The notes under the pieces are model-generated. The model saw only the letters and a list, made by a program, of their open reading frames with translations, had not been told where the DNA came from and searched no databases. The position numbers and the translations under genes were made by a program. Below, piece by piece: positions 1 to 7,801 of a DNA stretch of 19,728 bases. Source of the DNA: Candidatus Lambdaproteobacteria bacterium (GTDB taxonomy: Bacteria; SAR324; NAC60-12); contig DTUH01000040.1 of NCBI GenBank assembly GCA_012964265.1, positions 1-19,728 of the forward strand, in the 5' to 3' direction. Positions within the stretch are counted from its first letter, which is position 1. Every line of letters begins with the position of its first letter.

Positions 1-1187
1 AAGCGGACGGTCGGCAGCAGCTCTTCCAGACCCTGCATTCTGCCCTGGATACTGTTAGGATATTTATTGATAGTTTGCTGCACCAGATAATCAATTGCAG
101 GGGTTTTCCGTTCCAGAAGCTCCTCAAAACCTGCTTTTCCTTGCTTCAATAAAAATGTGTCAGGATCATCTCCTTCAGGAAGAGTGATGATGTAGGATTC
201 AAGAGCATGCGGCAACAATAGATGGGCATGTCTCAATGCCGCGTTTTTTCCTGCAGTATCTCCATCAAAAAGCAAAATCACCGTATCCGCATAACGCCGG
301 ACGATTTTTAAATGATCTGGAGTCAGTGCTGTTCCGCATGTGGCAACTGCATCCGTAAAACCGTTTTCGTGTAAACGCATCACATCCAGATATCCCTCAA
401 CAAATATTAGTCTTCGGAGTTTGCGGATTGAGGAAAGTCCTTCGTAAAGTCCGTAAAGTACATGACTTTTCTGGTAATATAACGTTTCCGGACTGTTGAG
501 GTACTTGGGTTTATCTTCGGGCTTGATGGAACGTGCGCCGAATCCGATACATCGTCCGCGAATATCCCTGATTGGAAACATCAAACGTCCCCGGAAAGTA
601 TCGTAGTGTCTTCCGGATTTTTCACTGATCTTGATCAAACCTGTCTGTAACAGATCTTTCACAGAGATTTTATTTTGCTGAAGATGATTCAGCGCATCCT
701 GCCAACCGTCCGCTGACACTCCGAGTTGAAAAAGCTCCCACATGCTTTCAGGAACACTGCGCTGGAGGAGATATCTCAACGCAGATTCACCTGCTGGACT
801 AGTCAGTTTTTTTCTGTAAAAAGTAGCCGCTTCCCTGAGACAACGCAAACCACTGTCTTCTTCATGATTTTTACGCCGGGAGCTTCCGGATTCAAATTCG
901 AGTGGAATGTTGGCTCGTTTTGCGAGTTCTTCAATTGCTTCTGTAAAAGAAAGACGATCATATTGAATAAGAAATTTTATGCCGTCTCCACTGGCATTGC
1001 AGCCAAAACAATGAAAAAAACCACGCACTGGATTGACGCTGAACGAGGGCGTTTTTTCTGCATGAAATGGGCAAAGTCCTTTGTAGTTTGTACCTGCCCG
1101 TTTGAGCATAATGCCGTGCTCAGAAATCAGGTCGACAAGGTTTGTGGCGTCTGCCACTTTACGGATAAAACTTTTACTGAATTGCAT
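1..1187 (-). CDS. dnaG: DNA primase DnaG (C-terminal part outside window)
   Basis: DnaG synthesises the RNA primers for lagging-strand DNA synthesis at the replication fork. I translated the minus strand from ATG at 1187; the frame stays open to the window edge, giving about 395 residues of a protein usually near 600. The N-terminal CHC2 zinc-binding domain is visible as C39-x2-H42 and C60-x2-C63 (CPFHAEKTPSF then FHCFGCNASGD). The primase core follows, with a TOPRIM domain carrying the glutamate of VEGYLD (E264) and the DGD pair D308/D310 in LLFDGDTAGKNA. The helicase-binding C-terminal domain would lie beyond position 1. The ATG is chosen because MQFSKSFIRKVADATNLVDLI matches the normal DnaG N-terminus. 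A terminator and a promoter candidate lie just upstream, so it probably has its own transcript. Recognition is secure. Confidence 0.97.
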   Translation of the reverse strand, partial: MQFSKSFIRKVADATNLVDLISEHGIMLKRAGTNYKGLCPFHAEKTPSFSVNPVRGFFHCFGCNASGDGIKFLIQYDRLSFTEAIEELAKRANIPLEFESGSSRRKNHEEDSGLRCLREAATFYRKKLTSPAGESALRYLLQRSVPESMWELFQLGVSADGWQDALNHLQQNKISVKDLLQTGLIKISEKSGRHYDTFRGRLMFPIRDIRGRCIGFGARSIKPEDKPKYLNSPETLYYQKSHVLYGLYEGLSSIRKLRRLIFVEGYLDVMRLHENGFTDAVATCGTALTPDHLKIVRRYADTVILLFDGDTAGKNAALRHAHLLLPHALESYIITLPEGDDPDTFLLKQGKAGFEELLERKTPAIDYLVQQTINKYPNSIQGRMQGLEELLPTVR

Positions 1188-1215
1188 TTCTCAAGAGTTG
1201 GAGTTTGTTGCAGAA

Positions 1216-1243
1216 AATATAAATTTAGTAAAAAAGGGCTCAA
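1216..1243 (-). promoter_or_regulatory. Candidate sigma70-type promoter for dnaG
   Basis: On the minus strand TTGAGC (1238-1243, four of six matches to TTGACA) is followed after 16 bp by TATATT (1216-1221, five of six matches to TATAAT). Transcription would begin about 20 nt before the dnaG ATG at 1187. The -35 hexamer is also the distal arm of the terminator hairpin of the upstream gene, so the two signals overlap. This is a pattern match by eye only. Confidence 0.4.
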
Positions 1244-1256
1244 CCTGAGCTTGAGC
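1230..1256 (-). terminator. Rho-independent terminator after the ABC-like gene
   Basis: Read on the minus strand, GCTCAA (1251-1256) and TTGAGC (1238-1243) form a 6-bp stem with a 7-nt loop. Two C residues and six T (1230-1235) follow. It lies about 95 bp beyond the stop of the 1351-2046 gene and ahead of dnaG, so it should separate the two transcripts. The stem is short, so termination may be partial. Confidence 0.55.
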
Positions 1257-1350
1257 ATAAAAAAATATAATCGTATCCGTTAGGTACTGATGTTTTACTT
1301 GCAGGAACCTTTGGCAGAAATTCATCAACTTGAAGTCAGTGTTTTTCTGG

Positions 1351-2046
1351 TTAGCAAATAGTTTTAGCATAACCGTCTAAAGAAAAACTGATGATGAAAT
1401 TGAACAAAGGTTTTGCCTGGCTTTGTTGTATCATTTGACTATTTTTAACTGCCTTGTGATAGTCAGGAAGTTCTCCAAACAGTACTATGATTCCAGCATA
1501 ACTATCGAGCCATTCTTGCACAAAAGGCATACTGATTTCGTCCAGTCGCGAAAACAGGCGGTCGATCAAAATTACTTTTGTATTTGCCGCAACCAGCATC
1601 AAGACACAGAATCGGGCTGCCTGTTCCCGGGTAAGCTCCTGAACCGGAAGATGCAGAATTCGTCCGCTCAATCCCAAACGATCCATCAAAGTTTCAAGAT
1701 TCCTGCGCTGTCCTCCAAACCAGGGGCGTGCAGCAAAAAGTTTTGATTTCATGTTCTCCTGCAGAGTCGCTTTCCTGTCAGTACCTTCCCACAAGCTTTC
1801 ATCAGAATGAATATGGATCTTTGAGGAGACTATGAAAGAGCCGGTTTTAGGCTTGAGCTTTTGGAGAAACAAACGCCACAATACTTCTTTCTGCTCCTCA
1901 TTTTGAAAGTGGAAACAGGCTCTATCTCCGGCATATAATTCCAGATTCAGCTGCCGTATATCCCATTTTTCTCCAGTAGATTTTCCGGAATCTGCTTTGG
2001 TGAAGTAGCCTATATTCTGACAACTTAAGAGCACTTTCGGATACAT
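1351..2046 (-). CDS. Degenerate ABC-type ATPase-like protein without P-loop
   Basis: The 231-residue protein follows the plan of an ABC nucleotide-binding domain. It opens with a strand like LELKNVSY (VLLSCQNIGYF, residues 5-15), then a 'LxLxLxxGDR' segment (33-42), 'LKPKTGS' (64-70, as in 'GLLKPDSGS'), a signature-like LTREQ (138-142), a Walker-B-like VILID (158-162) and a D-loop-like SRLD (166-169). The catalytic parts are missing: where GxxGxGKS/T should follow residue 43 the sequence is CFHFQNEEQKEVLW, Arg163 replaces the catalytic Glu after Walker B, and no H-loop histidine follows IIVLFGELPD. The GKST at 21-24 lies too early to be a Walker A. It is probably a non-ATP-hydrolysing structural or regulatory relative; the partner is unknown. 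Its ATG is only 9 bp from the divergent tsaE ATG, and a terminator follows. The ABC relationship is inferred from the pattern order. Confidence 0.6.
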   Translation of the reverse strand: MYPKVLLSCQNIGYFTKADSGKSTGEKWDIRQLNLELYAGDRACFHFQNEEQKEVLWRLFLQKLKPKTGSFIVSSKIHIHSDESLWEGTDRKATLQENMKSKLFAARPWFGGQRRNLETLMDRLGLSGRILHLPVQELTREQAARFCVLMLVAANTKVILIDRLFSRLDEISMPFVQEWLDSYAGIIVLFGELPDYHKAVKNSQMIQQSQAKPLFNFIISFSLDGYAKTIC

Positions 2047-2055
2047 GACATTTTT

Positions 2056-2574
2056 ATGCGTAAACTAATACTTGAACTAAGTTCGCTGGATAATACTGAT
2101 ACAGTTGCCAAAACAGTAGCAGAACATTTGTTTCCAGGAGCCATACTATTATTATGGGGCAGTATGGGTGCAGGTAAAACTACCTTTGCAAAAAGTCTTT
2201 GTGTCGGTTTGGGCGTACTTCCTGAAATAGTTACATCTCCAACTTACACTTTGGTCAACATCTATCCAGGGAATTGGCCTGTTTTCCATGTAGATTTCTA
2301 CCGCCTTGCTGCTCGGGAAGAACTCGATGATTTTGACCGCGAAGATCTGATTACCGATGAAGGGGTCACTTTGGTTGAGTGGCCGGAATTTCTGTTAAAT
2401 TATTTGAGTGATGAACCTGTCCTTAACCTGGATTTCAAATTCGTATCTGAGCATCAAAGGCGGCTCAGTTTGGAAAGTGAATCTGGTGAGTTTGACATAC
2501 TTTTTAAGACTTTGGAACTACAGAATTCAGCTCTGCAAAAAACAACAATCTCTTGGAACGATGGAGGTTCATGA
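2056..2574 (+). CDS. tsaE: tRNA t6A biosynthesis ATPase TsaE
   Basis: TsaE is the small P-loop ATPase that works with TsaB and TsaD to install threonylcarbamoyl on A37 of ANN-decoding tRNAs, in the cytoplasm. The 172-residue product has the Walker A motif GSMGAGKTT (residues 35-43), the family segment TSPTYTLVN, HVDFYRL and the conserved LVEWPE (106-111). The family is usually near 150 residues; here a poorly conserved tail adds some length. The ATG at 2056 gives the usual spacing to the P-loop. No clear Shine-Dalgarno precedes it, and only 9 bp separate it from the divergent start at 2046, so its promoter must lie inside that neighbour. The stop TGA overlaps the tsaB start as ATGA, implying translational coupling. 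tsaD is not in the window. Confidence 0.95.
   Translation: MRKLILELSSLDNTDTVAKTVAEHLFPGAILLLWGSMGAGKTTFAKSLCVGLGVLPEIVTSPTYTLVNIYPGNWPVFHVDFYRLAAREELDDFDREDLITDEGVTLVEWPEFLLNYLSDEPVLNLDFKFVSEHQRRLSLESESGEFDILFKTLELQNSALQKTTISWNDGGS
2563..2567 (+). promoter_or_regulatory. Shine-Dalgarno deciding the tsaB start
   Basis: GGAGG sits 3 nt before ATG 2571. The spacing is short, but this is one of the few strong ribosome-binding sites in the window. It supports ATG 2571 over the in-frame TTG at 2553, which lies upstream of the site. Confidence 0.6.
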
Positions 2575-3230
2575 TTAGACTTTCGGTGGATACCTCTTTT
2601 GAGCATTTGGGACTTTGCCTGACTAGGAACGGAGTGCCTCTGGCAAATTATTACTCCTTATGTAATCGGCGGAATTCAAAAATTATTTTTGAGGTGATTG
2701 ATGATTTACTCAAAAACGCGGATATAAAATTGGCGGAAGTTGATGCCTATGTTGTTAACCGCGGTCCAGGTTCTTACACCGGTGTTAGAATTGGTATGGC
2801 AGTTGTTAAGACATTCGCTCAAGTTCACAAAAAACCAGTTGTTGCGGTCAATTCACTGGAATTACTGGCAGGACAAATCAGGTACCTGAAAAATGAGTTT
2901 CCGGTTTTATTGAACTGTACAAGGCTGGAAGTCTTTCACGCAACATTCCGCATAGTTGAGGGGAAACCGGTGGCAAAAACACCAATTCAGCTTAGCAGTT
3001 TTGAAAAATTTTACGAAACCAAACAAGACGTTCCAGTAGTCCTTTATCGCATAAGTCCGGAAAGACGGAAACCGGAACCGTTGTTTGAAAAACTGAAGCT
3101 TCTGCCTTTGGATCATCCAGTTCCGGATGCTTTGTTGTTAGATCGTCTAGGCGCAAAAAAAATGCTCTCATCTTCATTTGATCAGGATGCTCCTGTGCAT
3201 CCTTTATATATCAAACGGGAAGTAGAATAA
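2571..3230 (+). CDS. tsaB: tRNA t6A biosynthesis protein TsaB (YeaZ)
   Basis: TsaB is the ASKHA-fold partner that binds and stabilises TsaD for t6A37 tRNA modification; it is thought not to be catalytic itself. The 219-residue product begins MIRLSVDTS, like the family's 'ILaIDTS', and contains VVNRGPGSYTGVRIGM, the hallmark GPGSYTG-x-R motif, followed by AVNSLELLA. The C-terminal half is divergent, as usual in this family. A longer frame from TTG 2553 is possible, but ATG 2571 is preferred: it overlaps the tsaE stop as ATGA, has GGAGG just upstream, and removes a non-conserved MERWRF extension. It forms a coupled pair with tsaE. Confidence 0.93.
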   Translation: MIRLSVDTSFEHLGLCLTRNGVPLANYYSLCNRRNSKIIFEVIDDLLKNADIKLAEVDAYVVNRGPGSYTGVRIGMAVVKTFAQVHKKPVVAVNSLELLAGQIRYLKNEFPVLLNCTRLEVFHATFRIVEGKPVAKTPIQLSSFEKFYETKQDVPVVLYRISPERRKPEPLFEKLKLLPLDHPVPDALLLDRLGAKKMLSSSFDQDAPVHPLYIKREVE

Positions 3231-3294
3231 CTATAATGCCGGGTTCAGGTTGCATGAACTTTTGCTGAAATGTCGCAGATAGATTGATTTGAAA

Positions 3295-4146
3295 ATGCTT
3301 TACCACACTTTTTCCACACAGGAAGAAATCGATCAAGAATACAATCCTCGTTTTTGCGTGGAGGAGACTGATGAACTGATTCTAAGCTATCTGACTGAAA
3401 GTGAAAGGGTATCAAGTGAATATGACAATCTTTGCGGAGTGGCATACGGTTCCAGTCCAGAGGAAACTCTGGACATTTTTTCTGCAGATAATCCGTCAAG
3501 TCCAATACACATTTTTTTTCATGGAGGTTACTGGCATTCTCTCTCCAGCCGAGATTTTGCGTTTGTGGCAGAAGGTCTGATACGTAACGGGATTACGGGT
3601 GTGCTGGTGAACTATGCACTTTGTCCTGCGGTTTCGCTCACTGAAATTGTCCGGCAAGCCCGTGCCGCGGTGGCTTGGATTTATCGTAATGCTGAAGGCT
3701 TTGGTGGTAATCCGGAGCGGATTACGATTTCCGGACACTCTGCAGGCGGTCATTTGACAGGCATGTTACTAAGCGTGGACTGGGAAAAAGATTACGGTTT
3801 AGCTCCGAATTTTATCAAAGGGTTGCTGCCGATCAGTGGATTATTCGACCTTGCACCGTTTCCGTTTTCCTGGCTCCAGCCTAAATTGCAGCTCAGCTCA
3901 GAGGATGTTCTGCAAAACAGTCCGTTGCTGCTTAAACCTAAGGTCACACCACCTGTTCTCCTTGCTGTGGGCGCCGATGAATCACAGGAATTTCACCGTC
4001 AATCTAAAAACTACAACTCATTCCTGCGAAAACACGGAGTTCCTGCAAAATATATATCAATTCAGGAAAAAAATCATTTCAATATAATTCACGATTTTCT
4101 AGGTGATGGTGGTCCGTTTTGCCGACAAATCCGTGACTGGTCTTAG
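3295..4146 (+). CDS. Alpha/beta hydrolase, kynurenine-formamidase-like (HGGYW family)
   Basis: This is a cytoplasmic serine hydrolase of 283 residues. The oxyanion-hole motif HGGYW is at residues 76-80, the nucleophile elbow GHSAGG has Ser149, the probable acid is Asp228 (VGADES), and the probable catalytic His is His261 (EKNHFN). The N-terminus (STQEEIDQEYNPRFCV) resembles the 'YNPR' start of bacterial arylformamidase-like esterases. Family members cleave N-formylkynurenine or other small esters and amides. No other kynurenine-pathway gene is nearby, so the substrate is open. ATG 3295 is preferred over the TTG two codons upstream; neither has a clear Shine-Dalgarno. It follows tsaB by 64 bp on the same strand. 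Confidence 0.85.
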   Translation: MLYHTFSTQEEIDQEYNPRFCVEETDELILSYLTESERVSSEYDNLCGVAYGSSPEETLDIFSADNPSSPIHIFFHGGYWHSLSSRDFAFVAEGLIRNGITGVLVNYALCPAVSLTEIVRQARAAVAWIYRNAEGFGGNPERITISGHSAGGHLTGMLLSVDWEKDYGLAPNFIKGLLPISGLFDLAPFPFSWLQPKLQLSSEDVLQNSPLLLKPKVTPPVLLAVGADESQEFHRQSKNYNSFLRKHGVPAKYISIQEKNHFNIIHDFLGDGGPFCRQIRDWS

Positions 4147-4181
4147 AAACCTGTAGTAAATATTTCAGTAAATAATTTCGT

Positions 4182-4224
4182 GTGTCATTGCCTCTACATT
4201 CAAGTTTGACACTTTGAGAGGTGG
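4182..4224 (+). promoter_or_regulatory. Interleaved inverted repeats covering the aminotransferase ribosome-binding site
   Basis: GTGTCA (4182-4187) can pair with TGACAC (4207-4212). CCTCT (4191-4195) can pair with AGAGG (4217-4221), and three G-U pairs extend this to 4188-4224. The two pairings interleave, so they are either mutually exclusive or form an H-type pseudoknot. The second pairing hides GAGGTG (4218-4223), the Shine-Dalgarno of the ATG at 4233. No known riboswitch class was recognised; a regulatory role is inference. Confidence 0.3.
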
Positions 4225-4232
4225 ATCAGATA

Positions 4233-5540
4233 ATGGTTGCTGAAACTTTAACTGGAACACAAAACACTATGAATCTTGAAAACGCAAACCAAGCAGAGTT
4301 GCAGACTTGGGAAGAAAAACTTGCAGCAAAATATAATGAATATAAGGAAGCCGGTTTAAAACTGGACCTTACGAGAGGCAAACCCGGAAACGCACAATTA
4401 GATCTTGCGGATGCAATGGGGGATTTGCCAAAAAACAAAATGTTTTTGGAGAACGGTACTGACCTCAGGAATTATGGCGGGCTTGATGGAATTCCGGCAG
4501 CACGAAAACTGGGTGCAGAAATGCTTGGACTTCCGGAATCTGAAGTAATTTCAGGGGATCACAGCAGTTTATCACTGATGTATCTTTACCTGCTTCATGC
4601 TTTTTATCAAGGTTCCCAAGGGCCGGAAACTGCGTGGGCCAATGAAGGTGAAATAAGATTTCTTGCAGTAGTGCCGGGTTATGATCGGCATTTTAGCATC
4701 TGCGAGGAATTGGGTATAAGAATGATAAATGTGAACATGCTCGCAGATGGTCCTGATATGGACACAGTCGAGGATTTGGTGAGTAAGGATCCTGGAATCA
4801 AAGGCATGTGGTGTGTACCGAAATATTCAAATCCTACCGGAAATATTTATTCTGAGGAAGTGGTGGAGAGGATTGCCGCACTTGGCAAAATCGCAGGTCA
4901 GAACTTTCGTGTGATGTGGGACAATGCTTATGGGGTCCACGACCTTCTGGAAAATTCCCAGCAACTGGCAAATGTGATGGACTACTGTCGAAAATACGGA
5001 ACTGATGATAATTTAATTTTAACTGCATCAACTTCGAAGATAACTGTTGCCGGTGGAGGGATTTCTTTTTTGGGTGCATCCAGGAAAAATTTGGAACATT
5101 TTCGCAAACGCCTGTCCGTCATGAGCATTGGCCCAAACAAACTTAACCAGCAACGTCACATTCTCTTTTTGAAAAATATCGAAGGTATCAGGACACACAT
5201 GAGAAAACATGCAGAAATTTTGAGGCCCAAGTTTGAGATGGTACAAAAGCATCTTGAAAATGGATTAGGCGGAAAGGGAATGGGCAGTTGGTGCAAACCG
5301 GAAGGCGGATATTTTGTTTCGTTTGATTCAATTCCGGGACTGGCACAGGAAATAATTCGCCTTGCAGGAGAAGCCGGCGTGAAGCTCACTCCCGCAGGTG
5401 CGACTTTCCCTTATGGTAAAGATCCCAAAGACAGCAATATCCGGCTGGCTCCCACTTTCCCGAGTGTGGAGGATTTGGATCAGGCGATGCAAATTTTTGT
5501 GACATGCGTGCAGTTGGTTTCTGTTAGACATCGCATGTAA
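4233..5540 (+). CDS. PLP-dependent aminotransferase, aspartate aminotransferase class Ic type
   Basis: The product transfers amino groups between an amino acid, probably aspartate, and 2-oxoglutarate using pyridoxal phosphate. It has the class Ic hallmarks: LDLTRGKPGNAQLDL near the N-terminus, LRNYGGLDGIPAARKL, the substrate-loop segment KYSNPTGN, the PLP-contact MWDNAYGVHDL, and the Schiff-base lysine Lys269 in TASTSKIT, counted from ATG 4233. The C-terminal PEGGYFVSFD and NIRLAPTFPS segments complete the small domain. The length of 435 residues fits the family. GTG 4221 is in frame, but ATG 4233 has GAGGT nine to ten bases upstream, while GTG 4221 lies within that site. Its leader carries the interleaved repeats described separately. 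A 46-bp gap leads to the ABC exporter, so co-transcription is likely. Confidence 0.9.
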   Translation: MVAETLTGTQNTMNLENANQAELQTWEEKLAAKYNEYKEAGLKLDLTRGKPGNAQLDLADAMGDLPKNKMFLENGTDLRNYGGLDGIPAARKLGAEMLGLPESEVISGDHSSLSLMYLYLLHAFYQGSQGPETAWANEGEIRFLAVVPGYDRHFSICEELGIRMINVNMLADGPDMDTVEDLVSKDPGIKGMWCVPKYSNPTGNIYSEEVVERIAALGKIAGQNFRVMWDNAYGVHDLLENSQQLANVMDYCRKYGTDDNLILTASTSKITVAGGGISFLGASRKNLEHFRKRLSVMSIGPNKLNQQRHILFLKNIEGIRTHMRKHAEILRPKFEMVQKHLENGLGGKGMGSWCKPEGGYFVSFDSIPGLAQEIIRLAGEAGVKLTPAGATFPYGKDPKDSNIRLAPTFPSVEDLDQAMQIFVTCVQLVSVRHRM

Positions 5541-5586
5541 GGCAGCACTACACAATCATATCCAAACCCTTGAATCTGATTTAATC

Positions 5587-7383
5587 TTGAACAAAGAAGT
5601 CAACGACTGGGAGTTATTCCAGCGGTTTCTCAATTATGTGCGTCCACACTGGAAAAGCCTTGCCATCGGAATGGGGACTGTGCCTTTTTCAATTGGAGCA
5701 ACTTTACTGCTTCCGTGGCTTATCATTAGAATTATTGATGATCATGTAATTCCCGGAGATATGGACGGCTTGATGCAGATGGTTGTCCTGATGGGAGGTG
5801 CGGTAACTGTCGGTTATTTTGCAGATTCGATTTATACCTTTACCCTCCAAAAAACCGGTCAGTTAGCCATCAGCGCAATGCGCAGTGATCTCTATGCGCA
5901 TATCCTCTCCATGCCTCGTTCATTCTTTGATCAGCGCCCAATCGGAGTTGTTTTGACCCGACTCACAAGTGACATGGAAGCTCTCAACGATTCGCTGGCA
6001 ATAGGCGTACTTTCCATTTTCACAGACTTCCTGAAAACGATTGCGCTGCTTATATTGTTAATTACTCTGAGTTGGAAGCTCACTCTGGTTGTGCTGCTTA
6101 TTTTACCGCCAATTTATTTGGTCAGTAATTTCTTACGGACTCGTTTAAGGCATTATTACAACCTGACAAGAGAGGCGCTTGCAGATGCAACCGGTTATTT
6201 GCAAGAGTGCTTGAATGGTGTGAAAACAATTCAGTTGTATGCGTCAGAGGTCAAGGTTCAGAAGTTTTTCGAAGAAAAAACAAAACATTTTTTTAAGGCG
6301 CAGTCTCATTCAAATTTTTATGATGCAGCGCTTTTTTCGGTAATTGAAGGCATCACATCGATTGCTCTCGGCTTGATGATTTGGTATGGATCTCAGCAAA
6401 TATTGGCCGGTATAGTATCAATTGGAGTTTTGGTTGGTTTCATCAACACACTGAATCGTATTTTCATACCGATTCGTGAATTTACTCAACAAATATCGGT
6501 TTTCCAGCGTTCACTTTCATCACTGGAAAATGTTGATAAATTATTTCGAGAAATTCCGGAAGATCAAGATACAGAATTGGTTTCACAAAAATACACCACA
6601 AAAGAACTGCTGGAGCGTTTTCAGAATTTTGAAGAACTAAGTTTTGAAAGTGTTCATTTCCGCTACACAGAAGATGATCCGTGGGTTTTGCAGGGAGTTT
6701 CATTTAATGTCTGCAAAGGTGATCGTGTGGCAATCGTTGGAGCGACCGGTTCCGGAAAGTCAACAATTGTCCGGATTCTAACCAGAATATATACACGTTA
6801 CGAGGGATCTATCAAAATAAACGGTGTAGAACTGAACGAAATTTCCAGGGATCATTTACTGCGGATGATTGCACTGATGCAGCAGGAATCATATTTATTT
6901 GAGGAAAGCATCAGCTTCAACATCGCGCTGAATCGTCCGGAAATATCTCCGGAAAAAATCCGTAAAGCTGCGGAATACGTTTATGCTCATGAGTTTATAA
7001 AGGATCTTCTGGAACAATATGAATACAAATTACTCGAGGGCGGAAAAAATCTTTCTGAAGGACAAGGTCGTCTAATCGTTTTTGCGCGGGCGTTGGCTGG
7101 AGAAAGTGATTTAATAGTTTTGGATGAAGCAACGAGCTCAGTCGATTCTGTGACAGAAAACCTGATACAGAAAGCGATTGAGAGAATTTTTCACGACAAG
7201 ACTGTGATTGCCATCGCGCATCGCTTAAGTACTATCCGGAATTCTGATTTGATACTGGTTATGGATTCCGGAAAAATAGTTGAGCGTGGATCGCATGGTG
7301 AACTGATGGGGCAAAACGGAATTTACGCGGGGCTTGTTGAAACTCTTGAAAAGGAAACTGAACCTGAAAAAGTTACTGTATAA
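5587..7383 (+). CDS. ABC exporter half-transporter (MsbA/MDR type, fused TMD-NBD)
   Basis: This 598-residue inner-membrane protein joins an exporter-type six-helix membrane domain (about residues 20-320) to a nucleotide-binding domain. Two copies would form the transporter. Visible motifs are Walker A GATGSGKST (385-393), Q-loop MQQESYLFEESI, signature LSEGQ (489-493), Walker B LIVLDEATSS (D513, E514) and the H-loop IAHRLST. The signature is LSEGQGR rather than the usual LSGGQRQ, a mild variation. The substrate cannot be read from sequence; relatives export lipids, peptides or drugs. The start is a TTG at 5587: no ATG or GTG lies between it and the previous gene in this frame, and the conserved DWELFQRFLNYVRPHWKSL follows directly. 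No good Shine-Dalgarno is visible, which fits low or coupled translation. Confidence 0.9.
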   Translation: MNKEVNDWELFQRFLNYVRPHWKSLAIGMGTVPFSIGATLLLPWLIIRIIDDHVIPGDMDGLMQMVVLMGGAVTVGYFADSIYTFTLQKTGQLAISAMRSDLYAHILSMPRSFFDQRPIGVVLTRLTSDMEALNDSLAIGVLSIFTDFLKTIALLILLITLSWKLTLVVLLILPPIYLVSNFLRTRLRHYYNLTREALADATGYLQECLNGVKTIQLYASEVKVQKFFEEKTKHFFKAQSHSNFYDAALFSVIEGITSIALGLMIWYGSQQILAGIVSIGVLVGFINTLNRIFIPIREFTQQISVFQRSLSSLENVDKLFREIPEDQDTELVSQKYTTKELLERFQNFEELSFESVHFRYTEDDPWVLQGVSFNVCKGDRVAIVGATGSGKSTIVRILTRIYTRYEGSIKINGVELNEISRDHLLRMIALMQQESYLFEESISFNIALNRPEISPEKIRKAAEYVYAHEFIKDLLEQYEYKLLEGGKNLSEGQGRLIVFARALAGESDLIVLDEATSSVDSVTENLIQKAIERIFHDKTVIAIAHRLSTIRNSDLILVMDSGKIVERGSHGELMGQNGIYAGLVETLEKETEPEKVTV

Positions 7384-7465
7384 AACAATGAGATTTACAA
7401 AAAGGAAAAAAGTTGATTTATTTTTCTTGCATTTATTATTTTTCCTGTCATACTGCAATGATTAC

Positions 7466-7489
7466 CTCTTCATGTAGAAGAGATTTTTT
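7466..7489 (+). terminator. Weak hairpin plus T-run between the ABC exporter and csp
   Basis: CTCTTC (7466-7471) and GAAGAG (7477-7482) pair around a 5-nt loop and are followed by A and six T (7484-7489). This could end the ABC exporter transcript. It lies only 21 bp before the cold-shock ATG, so it could also act as an attenuator or as part of the csp leader. The stem is short (6 bp). Confidence 0.45.
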
Positions 7490-7509
7490 AATTAATATAT
7501 AAGGTCACA

Positions 7510-7704
7510 ATGGCAACAGGCAAAGTAAAATGGTTTAACGAACGCAAAGGTTATGGATTCATCGAGCAGGAGTCCGGAAAAGACTTGTTCGTCCACCATT
7601 CTGAGGTCCGCGGGGGATATCTCAGAGAAGGAGAAAACGTGGAATTCGAAATTGGAGAAGGGCAAAAAGGTCCTTGTGCGGTAAGTGTGCAAACTGCCTC
7701 ATAA
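7510..7704 (+). CDS. CspA-family cold-shock protein
   Basis: The 64-residue single-domain OB-fold protein binds single-stranded RNA and DNA. It acts as an RNA chaperone in the cytoplasm, often at low temperature or in growth transitions. The sequence opens MATGKVKWFNERKGYGFI; RNP1 is KGYGFI (13-18) and RNP2 is LFVHH (26-30). The second half (EGENVEFEIGEGQKGPCAVSV) matches the family throughout. The ATG at 7510 has AAGG (7501-7504) at good spacing. It stands between a hairpin/T-run upstream and a strong intrinsic terminator downstream, so it is probably a single-gene transcript. Which paralogue (CspA, CspD and so on) cannot be told. Confidence 0.95.
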   Translation: MATGKVKWFNERKGYGFIEQESGKDLFVHHSEVRGGYLREGENVEFEIGEGQKGPCAVSVQTAS

Positions 7705-7730
7705 TTCATTTTAGAATAAACATTATCCTG

Positions 7731-7768
7731 ACGGGATGCCTGCACAAGCGGTCATCCCGTTTTTTTTT
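7731..7768 (+). terminator. Strong Rho-independent terminator after csp
   Basis: ACGGGATG (7731-7738) pairs perfectly with CATCCCGT (7753-7760), and CC/GG pairs within the loop can extend the stem. Nine T (7760-7768) follow. It lies 27 bp after the csp stop. It also shows that the in-frame ATG at 7736 cannot be the true start of the next gene. Confidence 0.88.
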
Positions 7769-7801
7769 GCTTTTTTGTTTGACCAATCAATTGGAATATT
7801 C

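Noticed and set aside
726..1283. 185-codon plus-strand frame
   Set aside because: It lies antisense to the dnaG zinc-finger and core region, whose minus-strand translation is unmistakable.
1972..1984. GKST in the ABC-like protein as a Walker A motif
   Set aside because: It lies before the segment that should precede the P-loop and lacks the GxxGx part.
3245..3505. 86-codon minus-strand frame
   Set aside because: It is antisense to the 5' part of the alpha/beta hydrolase gene, which has all catalytic motifs in the plus frame.
7736..7801. Upstream ATG start for the YitT-family gene
   Set aside because: The ATG is inside the csp terminator stem and the T-run would be translated as Phe residues; ATG 7802 has better support.
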